A DNA stretch of 64,000 nucleotides from contig NW_008705564.1 of NCBI RefSeq assembly GCF_000186865.1, positions 2,095,978 through 2,159,977 of the forward strand, given 5' to 3'. This document shows positions 32,164-41,197 of this stretch, piece by piece (the stretch's first letter is position 1; each line of letters begins with the position of its first letter). The notes under the pieces were generated by a model, which was given only the letters and a program-made list of their open reading frames with translations, had not been told where the DNA came from and searched no databases. The position numbers and the translations under genes were made by a program. The stretch is from Aureococcus anophagefferens (taxonomy: Eukaryota; Sar; Pelagophyceae; Pelagomonadales; Pelagomonadaceae).

Positions 32164-32480
32164 GGTGCTTTGGGGGCTAAGCCCGGGGTGGACTTGTGTC
32201 GGACTTGTGCCGGGTACTACGTAGTAGGCCTCGTAGTACTGTACTACTACAGCTGTATTAGGAATGCCTAGTAGGATTGAGCGATTTTGCCTTGACGCGT
32301 CTCTAAACGTATACAGCTGTAGCATAGGGGGGCCGGGAGGAACCGCGATTTTGCTTAGCCGCGGCGCAGGGAAGGACCGAAGGGGGGGAGAGAACAGCGA
32401 AGGGGGGCGTTTTTGCCATTGCATCCACGCGGTACAGCCGTAGACAGGAGACGATCGACGAATAAGCGACGCGCGCCGTC
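32164..32480. other. Spacer with short palindromic and repeated motifs
   Basis: No gene seen. It contains a palindrome-rich stretch (about 32211-32262, built on GTACTAC/GTAGTA) and the hexamer-centred motif TACAGCTGTA, once before and once after position 32280. The motif AGCCCGGGGTRGAC occurs here (about 32180) and again after the next gene (about 33752), flanking it in direct orientation. Lower G+C than the surrounding genes. Confidence 0.5.
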
Positions 32481-33542
32481 ATGTCGTGGCAGGAGAAGAA
32501 GTTGGAGTATGAGAATCGCATGGCCCGAGCGAGGGGCAAAAAACTCGACACTCTCAAGACCTGCACGATCTGCGGCGCCGACAAGGCCAAGGCTTGTCAA
32601 GGGTGCGGCACGACGGCCTACTGTTCGACGGATTGTCAACGCATCGACTGGCGCGACCGGGGCCACCGCAAGGTGTGCAAGAAGATCCAGGCCGCGGAGG
32701 CGGCGCGGGCCGAAGCGCCGACGCCCCCGCCGTCGCCGCCGCGGGACGTGTTCTACGGCCCCGCGCCTCGGTCGCACGCCGACGAGGTCCGCGCGCGCAT
32801 CGCGGCGGAACACGAGGCGGCGCGGGCGCGGCGCGAGGCGAACCCGGAGCCTGAGCCGCTGTCGGCACGGCTCGGGTCGCGGTGCCCGATCTGCCTCGAG
32901 GAGTGGGACGTGAATGTGAGGAACGTGTTTCGCGTCTGCTGCTGCCGGAGGGTCTGCAAGTCGTGCAGTGACAAGATCTTCGACTCCGACGCGTGTCCCC
33001 TCTGTCGTTCGCCGCCCCCCAAAAACGATGCGGAGGACCTCGCGCGTCTTCGCCGCCACGTGGAGAACGACGTGCCGGAAGCGATTAGGTTTTTGGGAGA
33101 CGCGTACCGCTATGGTGACTTCGGCCTTGTGAAATCCGATAAGAAAGCCGCGAAGATTTACCGGCGCGGCGTGGAGCTCCGCGATGTGGAGGCGATGAAA
33201 CACCTTGGGTTTATGTACGAGACTGGAAGTGGCGTCAAGCTGGACAAAGAGAAGGCGACGCGGCTGTATCGCATGGCCGCGGATCGGGGCGACGCGATCG
33301 CGCAATCCAATTTAGCAAAGTTCCTTGATTCTGAAGAGAGATTTGAAGAAGCGTTCCGGTACTACGCGCTCGCGGCGGATCAAGGCTATACCGATGCGGA
33401 GAATAGCCTTGGCTGCTGTTACAGTCACGGAGAAGGCACGGAAGTCGACCTCGGGAAAGCCAGATACTGGTTCGAGCGCGCCGCTGCCAAGGGCGACGAG
33501 AACTCTATCAATGCCCTCGCGCACCTCGACGCGCGACCATAG
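32481..33542 (+). CDS. MYND zinc finger, RING-like and SEL1-repeat protein
   Basis: 353 residues. MYND finger (CTICGADKAKACQGCG...YCSTDCQ...HRKVC, about 28-66); RING-like finger (CPICLEEW...CCCRRVCKSCSD...ACPLC, about 134-172); then four or five SEL1 repeats (about 180-345, e.g. AMKHLGFMYETGSGV, AENSLGCCYSHGEGT). The RING suggests ubiquitin-ligase activity, with SEL1 repeats as adaptor. This combination is strongly expanded in Aureococcus. The 3' half is visibly less G+C rich than neighbouring genes, which fits recent spread of the family. Confidence 0.9.
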   Translation: MSWQEKKLEYENRMARARGKKLDTLKTCTICGADKAKACQGCGTTAYCSTDCQRIDWRDRGHRKVCKKIQAAEAARAEAPTPPPSPPRDVFYGPAPRSHADEVRARIAAEHEAARARREANPEPEPLSARLGSRCPICLEEWDVNVRNVFRVCCCRRVCKSCSDKIFDSDACPLCRSPPPKNDAEDLARLRRHVENDVPEAIRFLGDAYRYGDFGLVKSDKKAAKIYRRGVELRDVEAMKHLGFMYETGSGVKLDKEKATRLYRMAADRGDAIAQSNLAKFLDSEERFEEAFRYYALAADQGYTDAENSLGCCYSHGEGTEVDLGKARYWFERAAAKGDENSINALAHLDARP

Positions 33543-33783
33543 CCTAAGTCTTTACGCCGCGTCGTCGCCCGAGCCTGGGATGCTGCGCTTGCGCGCGCGC
33601 GATGGCGTCGTCGTCGCCGCGTTCCTCTCCGCGCCGACCTCCGCCGCGGTCTGGTGCCTCGCGTTCTCAGAGGCTTGACGCGAGGCCCGCCTTGCGCAAG
33701 GACGACAACGCCGCCGACTCGGAGGGCATGGGAATGGCATGAGCGCGATGCTCTAGCCCGGGGTAGACCTATTTTAGGGGGAG

Positions 33784-36190
33784 TCACGCCGTCCGGTTCT
33801 TGACGAAGAGCTTGGCGATCTCGCGGACCTGGTCCGCGTCGAGGGCGTAGGCCGGCGCGCCGGAGCCGTCGAAGGAGAGCAACCCCGGCGGGAGGCGGCT
33901 CGTGGAGATCGCGGGGAAGGGCTGGACGGGCGCGACCTTGAGCTGGGCGGCGTAGGGCGTCGGCCGCGCGCCCGGCGGCGGCGGGAGCGCGACGCCGGTC
34001 CAGGGCTTGGCCGTGAACGCGTAGGGCGCGACGGCGTCCGGGTCGTCGGCCGCGCAGTCCGGGCGGAAGATGCCGTGGAGCCGGCGCCGCGCGGCGTCGT
34101 AGAGGAAGCAGCGCACGGCGCGCCGCGACGCGTCGGGCGCGCGCTTCACGGCGCGGACCACGGCGAGGTGGGACGCGGGGAACGCGAAGACGCGGCGGTC
34201 GAGCGACTCGTCGGCGGCGTCGCCGGACGCGCAGCCGAAGACCAGCCCCGCGGGCAGGGGCGCATCCTGGGCCGCCGGCGCCGCGCGGGGCGTCGGCGAC
34301 GCGCCCAGCGCCGTGCGCAGGCGGCTCAGGGGGCCGATGGCCAGGACCTTGGCGCCCGTCTGGGGATCCCGGAGGTCTTTCAACGTCTCGGGCGCGGCGC
34401 CGCGGAGCGCGCCGAGCGTCGCGAAGCCCGCGCGCGCGAGGGGCGCCTCGTACTTGGCGAGGTCCGCCGCGGCGAGGAAGGCCCCCAAACCGCCGTCGCC
34501 GGCGGGCGGCGCCGGCTCCGCGAGGAAGCTCCGGAGCTTGCTGAGCGGCCCGACCTGGGCAGGAAAAGGGTGCGAAATTCCCAACTTTGGAGGCTCCTAT
34601 CTCGATCATTTTCCACTCGTTTCGGCTGATTTTGGGACGAGCGATCATCCCTCGGAGCGCTCTCGACGCGTGGATGCTTTTCCCGGAACGCGCGCGCGCG
34701 GAACACTCACGTTGAAGCGACGTTGAATCACCCTTTTCCTGCCCTGGGACCGACGGCGAGGACGCGCGCGCCCGTCGCCGCGTCGCGGAGGTCCTTGAGG
34801 CCGTCGGGCCCGAGGCGGCGCACGTCGGCGACGGACGCGACGCCGCAGGCCGCTAAACCCGCGGCGACGCGGTCGATCTCGAGCTGGCGGAGGAGCGCCG
34901 CGAGGTCCGCGGCCGGCGCGGCCGGCGGCCGCGGCGCCGCGGGTGCCGCGGGCGGCGCCGCGGCCGCGGGCGGAGGACCCCCGGCGCCGGGCAGCGCGGC
35001 GCGGATCTTCGAGAGGGGGCCGATGGTGAGCACCTTGGCGCCGCCCACGGGGTCGACGAGGTCCTTGAGGGCCCCGGCGTTCGCGGCGAGGTCCGCCACG
35101 GTCGCGAAACCGCACCGCGCGAGGCCCGGCCCGACGCGCGCGAGCCCGAGGCCCTCGAGGAAGTCCGCGAGGTCCGGCGCCGGGCTCGCGGCCCGCGCCG
35201 CCGGGCTCGCGGCCCGCGCGGCCGGCGGCGCCGCGGCCTCGGCGTTGGCCGCGGCCGTCCGGAGCTTCGACAGCGGCCCGATTGCCAGCAGCTTGCCGCC
35301 CGTCGACGGGTTCGTCAGCGCCTTGAGCTCGTCGCCGGACGCGGCCTTGACGCGCGCGAGCGTGCCGTAGCCCGCCGCGGCGAGGGCCGGGCCGTACTGG
35401 TCGAGGTTCGCGCCCGCGAGGCACTCGGCGAGCGCCGGTTCAACCGCGGCGGCGGCCGCCGGCGCCGGCTCCGCGCGCGCGGGCGGCGGCTCCGCGCGCG
35501 CGGGCGGCGCCGCGGCGGCGCCGAGGGACGCCTCGAGGGCCGGCAGGGCCGCGCGGATCTTCGAGAGCGGGCCGATGGAGAGCACCTTGGCGTTGTCGAC
35601 GGGGTCGCGGAGGTTCTTGAGCGTCTCCGGAGGCGTCGCGAGGAGCGCCGCGGCGGAGCCGATGCCGCAGGCCGCGAGCTGGGGGCCGTGGCGGCCGAGG
35701 TCGAGGCCGTCGAGGAAGGCCGCGAGGTCCGGCGCGACGGCCGCGGGCGCCGCCGCCGCCGCGGGCTCGGGCGCCGCGGGCGGAACCGGCGCCGCCGCCG
35801 CGGGCGGCACCGGCGACGCGCGCCGGTCCTTGAGGGCGCCGCGCAGCTTGCTCAGGGGGCCCACGGCGAGGACGCGCGCGCCCGTCTCCGGGTCCCGCAG
35901 GTCCTTGAGCGCGTCGCCCGGCGCCGCGAGGAGCGCGGCGAGGCTCCGCGGTCGCGAGGAAGGCCGCGAGGTCGCCGCCGTCGGCCGCCGCCGCCGGCGG
36001 CGGCGGGGACGCCGGCGGCGGGGACGCCGCGGGCGCGAGGGCCGTCGAGGCGCGCGCGCAGCGAGGGGTCTTGCCGGGCGGCGTCGCCGAGGACCGCGCG
36101 GAGCTGCGCCAGCGCGTTCGCGTCCAGGGACGCGCCCTGGAGGTAGCCCAGGCACTCGGACGCACTGAGCGACGCGACGACGGACTCCAT
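33784..36190 (-). CDS. SAM-like repeat protein with C-terminal DCD domain, frame disrupted near 5' end
   Basis: Exon 1 starts at 36190 (MESVVASLSASE), exon 2 is 34554-33784; the intron 34754-34555 is an introner. At least six SAM-like repeats of about 75 residues share LKDLRDPxTGAKVLAIGPLSKLR. The C-terminal 150 residues are a DCD (development and cell death) domain: LVFGCASG, RVFAFPASHLAVV, FLYDAARRRLHGIF, YAFTAKPW, PYAAQLKV. Between about 36060 and 35940 the coding frame moves by +1 twice and the first repeat is shortened in its middle; no convincing intron explains it, so a sequence error, repeat collapse or mutation is likely. DCD proteins in plants act in stress and cell-death responses; function here is unknown. 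Confidence 0.7.
34555..34746 (-). mobile_element. Introner element, copy 5 (in SAM/DCD gene), sense orientation
   Basis: 192 bp. On the gene strand the preceding octamer is GTCGGTCC and the following one GTCGGGCC (7 of 8). The intron is GT-AG, 200 nt, phase 0; splicing gives RVLAVGPLSKLRSF, the consensus of the host repeat. Both termini share GGGCAGGAAAAGGGTG, the longest inverted match among the copies, which suggests a young insertion. Confidence 0.9.
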
Positions 36191-36403
36191 GGCGGGCGTC
36201 GGGGCTGAAGGCCACACCCAGACGAGCTTGCGGCGAGGGCTCGGCGTGGCGAGGTCGATGCTGAGTTTTGCCACAGAGAGAGAGAATCTAGAGAGAGAGC
36301 AAACGGAGCTCCGGAGAGCGCCCAGCATCGTCCCGGGAGCCGTGGCCAGCCGCGCGCCGCCGCCGACGCGGGGCTGCTGGACGACGCGCCGCGCCTCTCG
36401 TCG

Positions 36404-37480
36404 ATGAGCGCCATGCTCTACAGCGTGCGCCACAAGGCGCCGTCGAAGCGCGAGCTCGAGGTGCGCTCGCTCTGCGACCTCTGCCTCGACAGCCTCGCGG
36501 CCCACTTCGAGCTCATCGAGGACCTGGGCCCCCACGTGTCGAGCGCCCAGTACGCGGCGCTCCTCGCCCACGGCAACTGCCGCGCGACGCCCGAGGCCGT
36601 CGCGCGCGTCGAGGCCCTGCAGCCGCAGCTCGCGAGCGAGGCCAGCGACGAGGCGTTCTGGGCGAAGCGGCCCGAGGTCGTCTCCGCGTGGGCCCGGGGC
36701 GTCGGCCCCGTCGGCCGCGTCGCGGCGCTCGTCGCCGACGTCGCCGCGCCCCTCGAGGCCGCCGTCGCCGCCGGCGCCGTCACCATCGAGGGCGTCGTCG
36801 CTTGCGTGGCCGCCGTCGCCAAACTCGCGAAGCTGCCCGTGTCGCTCCAGGTGCTCGAGCGCACGCGCGTCGGGATCACGCTGTCGCGGGCCATCAAGCT
36901 CGGGGGCGCCGACGGGACGCATGGGGGCGCCGCCGGGAAGCAGTTCCGCGACGCCGCGGCGACGCTGCTCAAGACCTGGAAGGCGCGCGCCGCGGCCGCG
37001 GGCGCCGCGGAGCGCCAGGGCGTGTCCAAGAAGCGGCGCGAGGCGGCGACGAGCACGCCGCCCCGCGGCGCCGAGGACGACGACTTCGTCGCGGCGCGCG
37101 CGGGCGCGTGCGAGACCTGGAAGGACGTGCACGGCCTCCTCGTCGAGCTCGCGGCGCGGAAGCGCGAGCGGTTCTGCGAGAAGGCGCGGCGGCTCTACTC
37201 GGAGGAGAAGGCGTCGAAGAAGCTGACCAAGGTCATCCAGCCCGGCGACCGGCTCCCGAAGCGGCGCCGCGTCCGCTCGCCGGAGCCCGCGCCGGACTTC
37301 CGCGTGGCCTCCAACGTCTCCCGGCCGCCGTCGTTCGTCGCCGCGCGCGCGTCCCAGCCGCCGATGCGCGCGTCGCGCGTCGTCGCCCAGCCGCCGCCGC
37401 CGCGGCCCGCGACCGCCCTGCCCTACTCGCGCGCGCCCCGGCCTTCCGGGACCGCGCCGCGGCCGCACCGCGGGCGATGA
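36404..37480 (+). CDS. Elongin A-like protein with a TFIIS N-terminal (LW) domain
   Basis: 358 residues. Residues about 16-100 resemble the Elongin A domain: LCDLCLDSLAAHFELIEDLG (leucine-rich BC-box-like start), QYAALLAHGNCRATPEAVARVE, DEAFWAKRPEVVSAW. Residues about 125-200 fit the four-helix TFIIS-N/LW domain (VACVAAVAKLAKLPVSLQVLERTRVGITL, then LLKTWKAR). In animal Elongin A the TFIIS-N domain comes first and the Elongin A domain last; here the order is reversed. The tail is basic and Pro-rich. Probably a transcription-elongation or Cullin-adaptor factor; family assignment is by pattern only. Confidence 0.6.
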   Translation: MSAMLYSVRHKAPSKRELEVRSLCDLCLDSLAAHFELIEDLGPHVSSAQYAALLAHGNCRATPEAVARVEALQPQLASEASDEAFWAKRPEVVSAWARGVGPVGRVAALVADVAAPLEAAVAAGAVTIEGVVACVAAVAKLAKLPVSLQVLERTRVGITLSRAIKLGGADGTHGGAAGKQFRDAAATLLKTWKARAAAAGAAERQGVSKKRREAATSTPPRGAEDDDFVAARAGACETWKDVHGLLVELAARKRERFCEKARRLYSEEKASKKLTKVIQPGDRLPKRRRVRSPEPAPDFRVASNVSRPPSFVAARASQPPMRASRVVAQPPPPRPATALPYSRAPRPSGTAPRPHRGR

Positions 37481-37620
37481 TAATCCCCCCTTTTTTTTGA
37501 CAGCCGCGGTCCTTGCGCGGGCCATTCGCATCCATTCGCGGAGATCGGAGGCCCGTCGGCGGAGGACGCTTGAACTGCACGTTGAAGGCATCATTGAAGA
37601 AAGAGAGAGGAAGAGGGAGC

Positions 37621-38359
37621 ATGCGCGTGTCATTGCTCGTCGCCATCGCTGCGTGCTCGGACGCGTTCGTCGCACCGGCCTCGCGCGCTGCCCTGGGTCG
37701 GCGACCGCAAGCGAAGCCGGAGGCACGACGACCGCACGCGAAGGCGGCGACGGACCGCGACGCCGAAGTTCCGCTGCCCTGGCTCGGCAAGCTCGCCCTC
37801 GCCGGCGCGGCGCTCGGCCCCGTGTGCGACAACTTCCACAGCGGCTTCGGCGTGCTGGGGCGACGGCCACCTGTNTCAGACGGCCGCGTGGGTGCCGCCG
37901 CTCTTCGCCTTGGCGGCGCTCGTCATCGGCGGCATCGACGCGCTGGTCGCGGCGCGCGCCCCGCCGGCGGCCGCGCCGTCCGGGGCGCGCGCGGCCGCGG
38001 GCGTCGGCGCGTTCGTCGCGCTCTACGCGCTCTCGGCGGCGCTCGCGGGCGCGCCGCCGCTCGGCGCGGGCGTCGCGCCGGCGACGAGCTCGCTCGCGCT
38101 CTGGCCGCCGGCGCTGGCGCTCTGGGCGCTCCTCGACCCGTCGCCGAGCTCCTTCGTCGCCGGCGCGCTCACGGCCGTCGGGGGCCCGCTCATCGAGGTC
38201 GCGCTCCTCGGCGGCGGCGGCGCCTTCGCGGAGCCCTTCGGCCACCTCTATTCCTACGCGCGCGCGGACCTGCTCGGCGTCGACAGCTGGATCCCCGCCG
38301 TCTACTTCGCCGGCGGCCCCGCCGTCGCCCTCGTGTCGCGGTTTCTGCGTTATAACTAG
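37621..38359 (+). CDS. INSIG-like membrane protein with plastid-type N-terminus; frameshifted in this assembly
   Basis: The N-terminal reading (37621 on) gives MRVSLLVAIAACSDAFVAP, a signal peptide ending in an AFxP motif as in stramenopile plastid precursors, then LALAGAALGPVCDNFHSGFGVLG. The rest is in the next frame (QTAAWVPPLFALAALVIGGIDAL...), with four or more hydrophobic segments. One extra G in the GGGG run near 37858 and the N at 37875 would account for the shift. The WVPPLF...VIG stretch resembles the INSIG (insulin-induced protein) family; in animals these retain SCAP in the ER, but algal members are uncharacterised. Assignment is tentative. Confidence 0.5.
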
Positions 38360-38419
38360 GACCGCTGACAACACGAGGTACCTTAGCGCACTTCGGCGGT
38401 CGCGTTCGGTTCCAGACAG

Positions 38420-38499
38420 GCAGGCAGGCGGCGGCGGCGGCGGTCCCTCGGCGCCTCTTGGCGGCGGCGGCGGACGGCGGCGGCGGCGGCGGCGGCGGT
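38420..38499. repeat. GGC-rich simple repeat
   Basis: Interrupted (GGC)n tracts between the convergent ends of the INSIG-like and solute-binding genes. Its complement reaches the stop codon of the latter. Likely variable in length and prone to assembly error. Confidence 0.8.
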
Positions 38500-40374
38500 C
38501 TAGAGCTGCTCGATCTCCTTCTCGCGGATCGGGTTCTTGAGGGGCGCGAAGACGGGCTCGCCCGCGCGCTCCTTGCACCCCATGTAGGCCACGAAGAGGA
38601 CGGCGAGGAGGAGCGCGACGGCGAAGGCCGCGGCGAGGCCGCCGTAGAGCGCCTCGTCGTCGTCCGACGACTTCTTCTTCGAGGAGCCCCCCTCGGTGAC
38701 CGTCTCGACGACGGTCTCGACCTCGGGACAGTTGAGGAGCCGGGCCTTCTCGAGGTCGTAGTCGAACTTGGGCGTGAGGTCGATGTCGCAGTAGGGGAGG
38801 AGCGGGTTGAAGAGCGAGTCCGTCGGGCTCTCGAAGCCGCCGAGCTCGGCCTCGATGATGGGCCCCTTGTTGACGGCGTGGACGACGGTCTTGCGGACGT
38901 CGACGTCGGCGATGTTCATGATGAGGACGTTGTTCTGCGTCGAGATGCCGTGGAGCACGTCGAACTTGTCGTCGTACTGGAGCGTCGCGTACTCGGAGGC
39001 GGCGATCACGCCCGCGCCGACGACGACGTCGAGCGACTCGTCCTGGAGCGCCGCGAGGACGGCGTCCTGGTCCGCGTAGTAGACGACGTGGAGCTCCTCG
39101 ATGTCGGGCGCGCCGCCCCAGTAGTCCGCGTGCTGGAGGAACTGGGCGCGCTCGTCGTACTCCTCGTCCGTGTCCGCGTTGGCCTTGGTGACCGCGCCGA
39201 GCTTGAAGGGCCCCGTGCCGGAGACGGCGAGCGTCCCGGCGCAGACGACCGCGGGGTCCGTGTCCGTCGCGTCGACGGTGCCCCAGCCCGTCGGGCACGA
39301 GTTGTGCGTGTAGGGGTCCGTGGCCGCGCCGTTGACGAAGGCCAGGGGCGAGAGCATGCGGAGCGGGCGGATGTAGGAGAGCTCCTGGAGGAGCGGGTAG
39401 TAGGGCGCGTCCGTGTTGAGCACGAAGACCTCGCCGTCGCAGGACCACGACGACGCGGCGCCGGGGAGGCCGTACCAGCCGTGCCAGTCGCCGCCCGAGA
39501 GGCCGCCGGCGAAGACGTGGTCGAAGTTGAGCTTGACGACGGAGCAGTCGAAGGCCGCGCCGTCGTGGAACGTGACGCCCTCGCGGAGCGTGAAGCGCCA
39601 CGTCTCGCCGCCGGACGACGTCTCCTCGGACGTCCAGGCCGTGGCCAGGCTGGCCTCGATGTTGCCGTTGGCGCCGTAGGCCACGAGGCCCTCGTAGACC
39701 CAGTTGTTCGCGAAGAACTCGTTCGGGCGGTACGAGTGCGGGTCGAGGCGGCCCACGGACGTGAAGAGGCCCGTCTGCGCGCCGGGCGCGACGGTCACGA
39801 TCTTCTCGCCGGAGACGACGGTCATCTTGTGGACCGGGTAGTCGAACTGCTGGTAGCCCGACGTGTAGCCCATGAGGCGCTGCTTGTTGACGACGGAGGG
39901 GATGCGGACGCCCCAGAGCGGCACGTGGATGACCTCGTCGTGGACCTCCGACAAGAGCGCCGTCCACTTGTCCTGGCGCGTCGCCGCGTCCATCTCCGAG
40001 AGGACGTCGTCGACGTCCGCGGCGAAGGTCTCGGGGTCGAGGTTCGTCGTGCCGCCGGACATGACGCCGTAGTGCGCCTCGTCGGGCGTCGTCCACGACG
40101 CGACGTAGGAGTGGGGGTCGTAGGGCGCGCCCCAGGTCTGGGAGAAGACGACGTCGAAGTTGCCCGCGACCATGTCCGTGTTGTAGGCGTCGCGGTCGAG
40201 GAACCGCGCCGTCGCCGTGATGCCCACCTCCGCCAAATTCGCGCGGATGTCGTCCTCGATGGCCGCGAACGTCGCGTCGCCGTCGAGGACGAGGAAGTCG
40301 AGCGTCGTCGCCTTGCAGTCCGCGGCGGCGGCCGTCGAGGCACCGGAGAGGGCGAGGGCGAGGCTGAGCTTCAT
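38500..40374 (-). CDS. NikA-like family-5 solute-binding protein, circularly permuted, membrane anchored
   Basis: 624 residues. Signal peptide (MKLSLALALSGASTAAAA). Residues about 25-183 match the C-terminal part of bacterial NikA-type SBP_bac_5 proteins: ANLAEVGI, FSQTWGAPYDPHSY, HDEVIHVPLW. Residues about 193-548 match the N-terminal part: GRLDPHSYRPNEFFANNWVYEGLV, WRFTLREGVTFHDG, YYPLLQEL, GTGPFKL, HADYWGGAPDI, then VRKTVVHAVNKGPIIEAELGG and PYCDIDLTPKFDYDLEKARLL. The order of the two parts is therefore swapped relative to the bacterial family. A Ser/Lys/Asp linker and a transmembrane helix (577-600) with a short cytoplasmic tail follow. Such proteins capture Ni2+ complexes, peptides or haem for ABC import; here it would be a surface receptor. 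Likely of bacterial ancestry. Confidence 0.88.
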   Translation of the reverse strand: MKLSLALALSGASTAAAADCKATTLDFLVLDGDATFAAIEDDIRANLAEVGITATARFLDRDAYNTDMVAGNFDVVFSQTWGAPYDPHSYVASWTTPDEAHYGVMSGGTTNLDPETFAADVDDVLSEMDAATRQDKWTALLSEVHDEVIHVPLWGVRIPSVVNKQRLMGYTSGYQQFDYPVHKMTVVSGEKIVTVAPGAQTGLFTSVGRLDPHSYRPNEFFANNWVYEGLVAYGANGNIEASLATAWTSEETSSGGETWRFTLREGVTFHDGAAFDCSVVKLNFDHVFAGGLSGGDWHGWYGLPGAASSWSCDGEVFVLNTDAPYYPLLQELSYIRPLRMLSPLAFVNGAATDPYTHNSCPTGWGTVDATDTDPAVVCAGTLAVSGTGPFKLGAVTKANADTDEEYDERAQFLQHADYWGGAPDIEELHVVYYADQDAVLAALQDESLDVVVGAGVIAASEYATLQYDDKFDVLHGISTQNNVLIMNIADVDVRKTVVHAVNKGPIIEAELGGFESPTDSLFNPLLPYCDIDLTPKFDYDLEKARLLNCPEVETVVETVTEGGSSKKKSSDDDEALYGGLAAAFAVALLLAVLFVAYMGCKERAGEPVFAPLKNPIREKEIEQL

Positions 40375-40580
40375 GGTCGGACGCGCCTGCGGTCGGGTAA
40401 CTCGGAGTTGCCCTCGATGGAGTCGCAGAGATCCGAGAAATCCAACCAATCGTCGTCGCCCATGTAGGAGTAGGAGTATAACGAGGAGTCGAAACCGTCG
40501 GGGCAGTTCGTGTTGATGCAGTCGACCAAGGCTTCTTCCGCCGCCTCCGACTCGGCGGAGGCGACGGCGACCAGTGCGAA
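40375..40580 (-). pseudogene. Fragment of a small secreted-protein gene, 5' end lost
   Basis: On the minus strand an open frame runs FALVAVASAESEAAEEALVDC, then NTNCPDGFDSSLYSYSYMGD and ends just before the solute-binding gene's ATG. It resembles the end of a signal peptide followed by an acidic cysteine-containing mature start. The true start codon is missing: the sequence upstream is the 98-bp copied fragment. Either a pseudogene remnant, an alternative 5' exon, or an assembly join. Confidence 0.45.
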
Positions 40581-40678
40581 TGTAGCCCATGAGGCGCTGC
40601 TTGTTGACGACGGAGGGGATGCGGACGCCCCAGAGCGGCACGTGGATGACCTCGTCGTGGACCTCCGACAAGAGCGCC
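40581..40678 (-). repeat. 98-bp exact copy of an internal piece of the NikA-like gene
   Basis: 40581-40678 is identical to 39864-39961. On the minus strand it encodes the segment from ALLSEVHDEV to VVNKQRLMGY (residues about 138-170 of the solute-binding protein). Same orientation, 717 bp apart. Absence of any difference means recent duplication, gene conversion or misassembly. Confidence 0.95.
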
Positions 40679-41197
40679 CATCTTCGGTCGGGGTGTCGGC
40701 GCGCGCGCGGCGGTGGTGGGGTGCGTAGGGGCTTCGGGGCGGGCCGACTCTCGCGGGCGAATGCGGGAGCGGCGCGCAAGCGCTGCCACTTGGTCGACTC
40801 GCCGACGCTTTCGGCGAATCGCCCGTTTCGCGCCGTTCGACGTCGGGTTTGCGACGCCCCATCGGAAGATGGCGTGCATAGCACCTCTCGAGCCGGCAGC
40901 GCGAGGCTGGAAGCTGCATCAGTGCGTCGTGGACGCTGGATCGCGCGGTACTTCGAGATGAGCACAACTATCTGGTTCCGGATCCTACCCCTAGTAGCGC
41001 GCTCTAATTCCGAACGGCAGCATGGCGTCAATGAGAAGCTCAACGGGCTGCGAGTGATGATCGACATCGGCCGCAGAGCTAGCCCATGTCTGATGGTGCC
41101 AGCGTGTCGCTTCGTCCTGCGACAAACACAGCGCTTCACGGTGCTCGAGCGGCTGGAGGTCGCCGTCGCAAGACGAGAAGCCCTATTTGCAAAAAGA
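40679..41197. other. About 520 bp without a supported gene
   Basis: Lies between the copied fragment and the 2OG oxygenase start. Open frames cross it on both strands but none has consistent codon bias or a recognisable domain. G+C is lower around 40960-41060. It must hold the oxygenase promoter. No tRNA or repeat seen. Confidence 0.4.
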
